Shown here: positions 63,932 through 64,000 of the stretch, in pieces
Layout of the letters: every line of letters starts with the position of its first letter
Position numbering within the stretch: the first letter of the stretch is position 1
From: Janthinobacterium lividum
GTDB lineage: Bacteria; Pseudomonadota; Gammaproteobacteria; Burkholderiales; Burkholderiaceae_D
Reading direction: 5' to 3'
NCBI RefSeq assembly: GCF_023509035.1
Contig: NZ_CP075583.1
Location: 5,704,001 to 5,768,000 of the forward strand
DNA length: 64,000 nucleotides
The notes under the pieces: generated by a model
What the model saw: the letters and a program-made list of their open reading frames with translations, nothing else
What the model was told of the DNA's origin: nothing
The model's database searches: none
Made by a program: the position numbers and the translations under genes

Positions 63932-64000
63932 TCAACCGTTGGCGCGTGCCTCGATCTGCTCCCACTTTTCCAGCGCTTCCAGCAATTCGCCTTCGATCTC
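63932..64000 (-). CDS. C-terminal end of an ABC-F-like ATPase, 3' fragment
   Basis: Only the last 22 codons are inside the window: a charged helix (ELLEALEKWEQIEARANG) ending at TGA. It resembles the C-terminal coiled tail of ABC-F/Uup-like ATPases, which often read LEEAL-RWE-LE. Too short to be sure. Confidence 0.45.
   Translation of the reverse strand, partial: EIEGELLEALEKWEQIEARANG

Overview
The window reads as chromosomal DNA of a betaproteobacterium, most likely an Oxalobacteraceae member of the Janthinobacterium/Duganella/Massilia kind. The reasons are high G+C, betaproteobacterial housekeeping genes (clpSA, icd, rpsT, murJ, rluE), a LytS/LytTR pair, and a type B exosortase (XrtB/EpsI) exopolysaccharide locus with PEP-CTERM substrates. 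Family names come from reading the proteins, not from searches. I saw no tRNA, rRNA, CRISPR array, integrase or insertion sequence.

Layout. 1-13.9 kb is mainly housekeeping: a LytS-type kinase and LytTR regulator, a Tricorn-like protease, clpS-clpA, a cold-shock gene, icd, rluE, a repetitive small secreted protein, a DUF192 protein, rpsT and a frameshifted murJ. 14.0-14.5 kb holds a PEP-CTERM protein. 14.7-24.1 kb is an 11-gene minus-strand operon for a pseudopilus machine that mixes type II secretion parts (GspD/E/F/G) with PilM/N/O/P-like assembly proteins and four pseudopilins; no prepilin peptidase is present. 24.4-26.1 kb has a stand-alone I9-type propeptide protein, the EpsA-type LuxR regulator and a PhoB-like regulator with Glu at the phosphoacceptor position. 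26.3-30.0 kb is an extracellular nuclease operon that also encodes a PEP-CTERM protein and has candidate Pho boxes upstream. 30.4-31.2 kb is another PEP-CTERM protein.

31.3-63.8 kb is a large exopolysaccharide/exosortase locus, almost entirely on the minus strand. It contains GDP-mannose synthesis and oxidation (CpsB-type, AlgD), an NDP-sugar pyrophosphorylase, an amidotransferase, five glycosyltransferases, two uronic-acid-lyase-like proteins, a PIG-L deacetylase, an acyltransferase, Wzx, Wzy, EpsI, XrtB, EpsG/F/E/D (kinase, chain length, export, PPIase), the initiating transferase EpsB, the outer-membrane protein EpsL and a CAAX-type protease. The last 69 bases are the tail of an ABC-F-like gene.

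How it fits together (inference): EpsB primes the lipid carrier, the glycosyltransferases use GDP-mannose and probably GDP-mannuronate, Wzx/Wzy flip and polymerise, and EpsE/F/G/L control length and export. XrtB processes PEP-CTERM proteins that may sit in the same matrix. The pseudopilus machine and the nuclease-PEP-CTERM operon lie beside the EpsA regulator.

Caution on quality: five otherwise intact conserved genes carry six single-base indels, five of them in homopolymer runs. One is murJ, expected to be essential, so sequencing or assembly error is the leading explanation for all. A separate A+T-rich patch (about 47.4-50.3 kb) carries a real gene remnant and looks like a replaced cassette.
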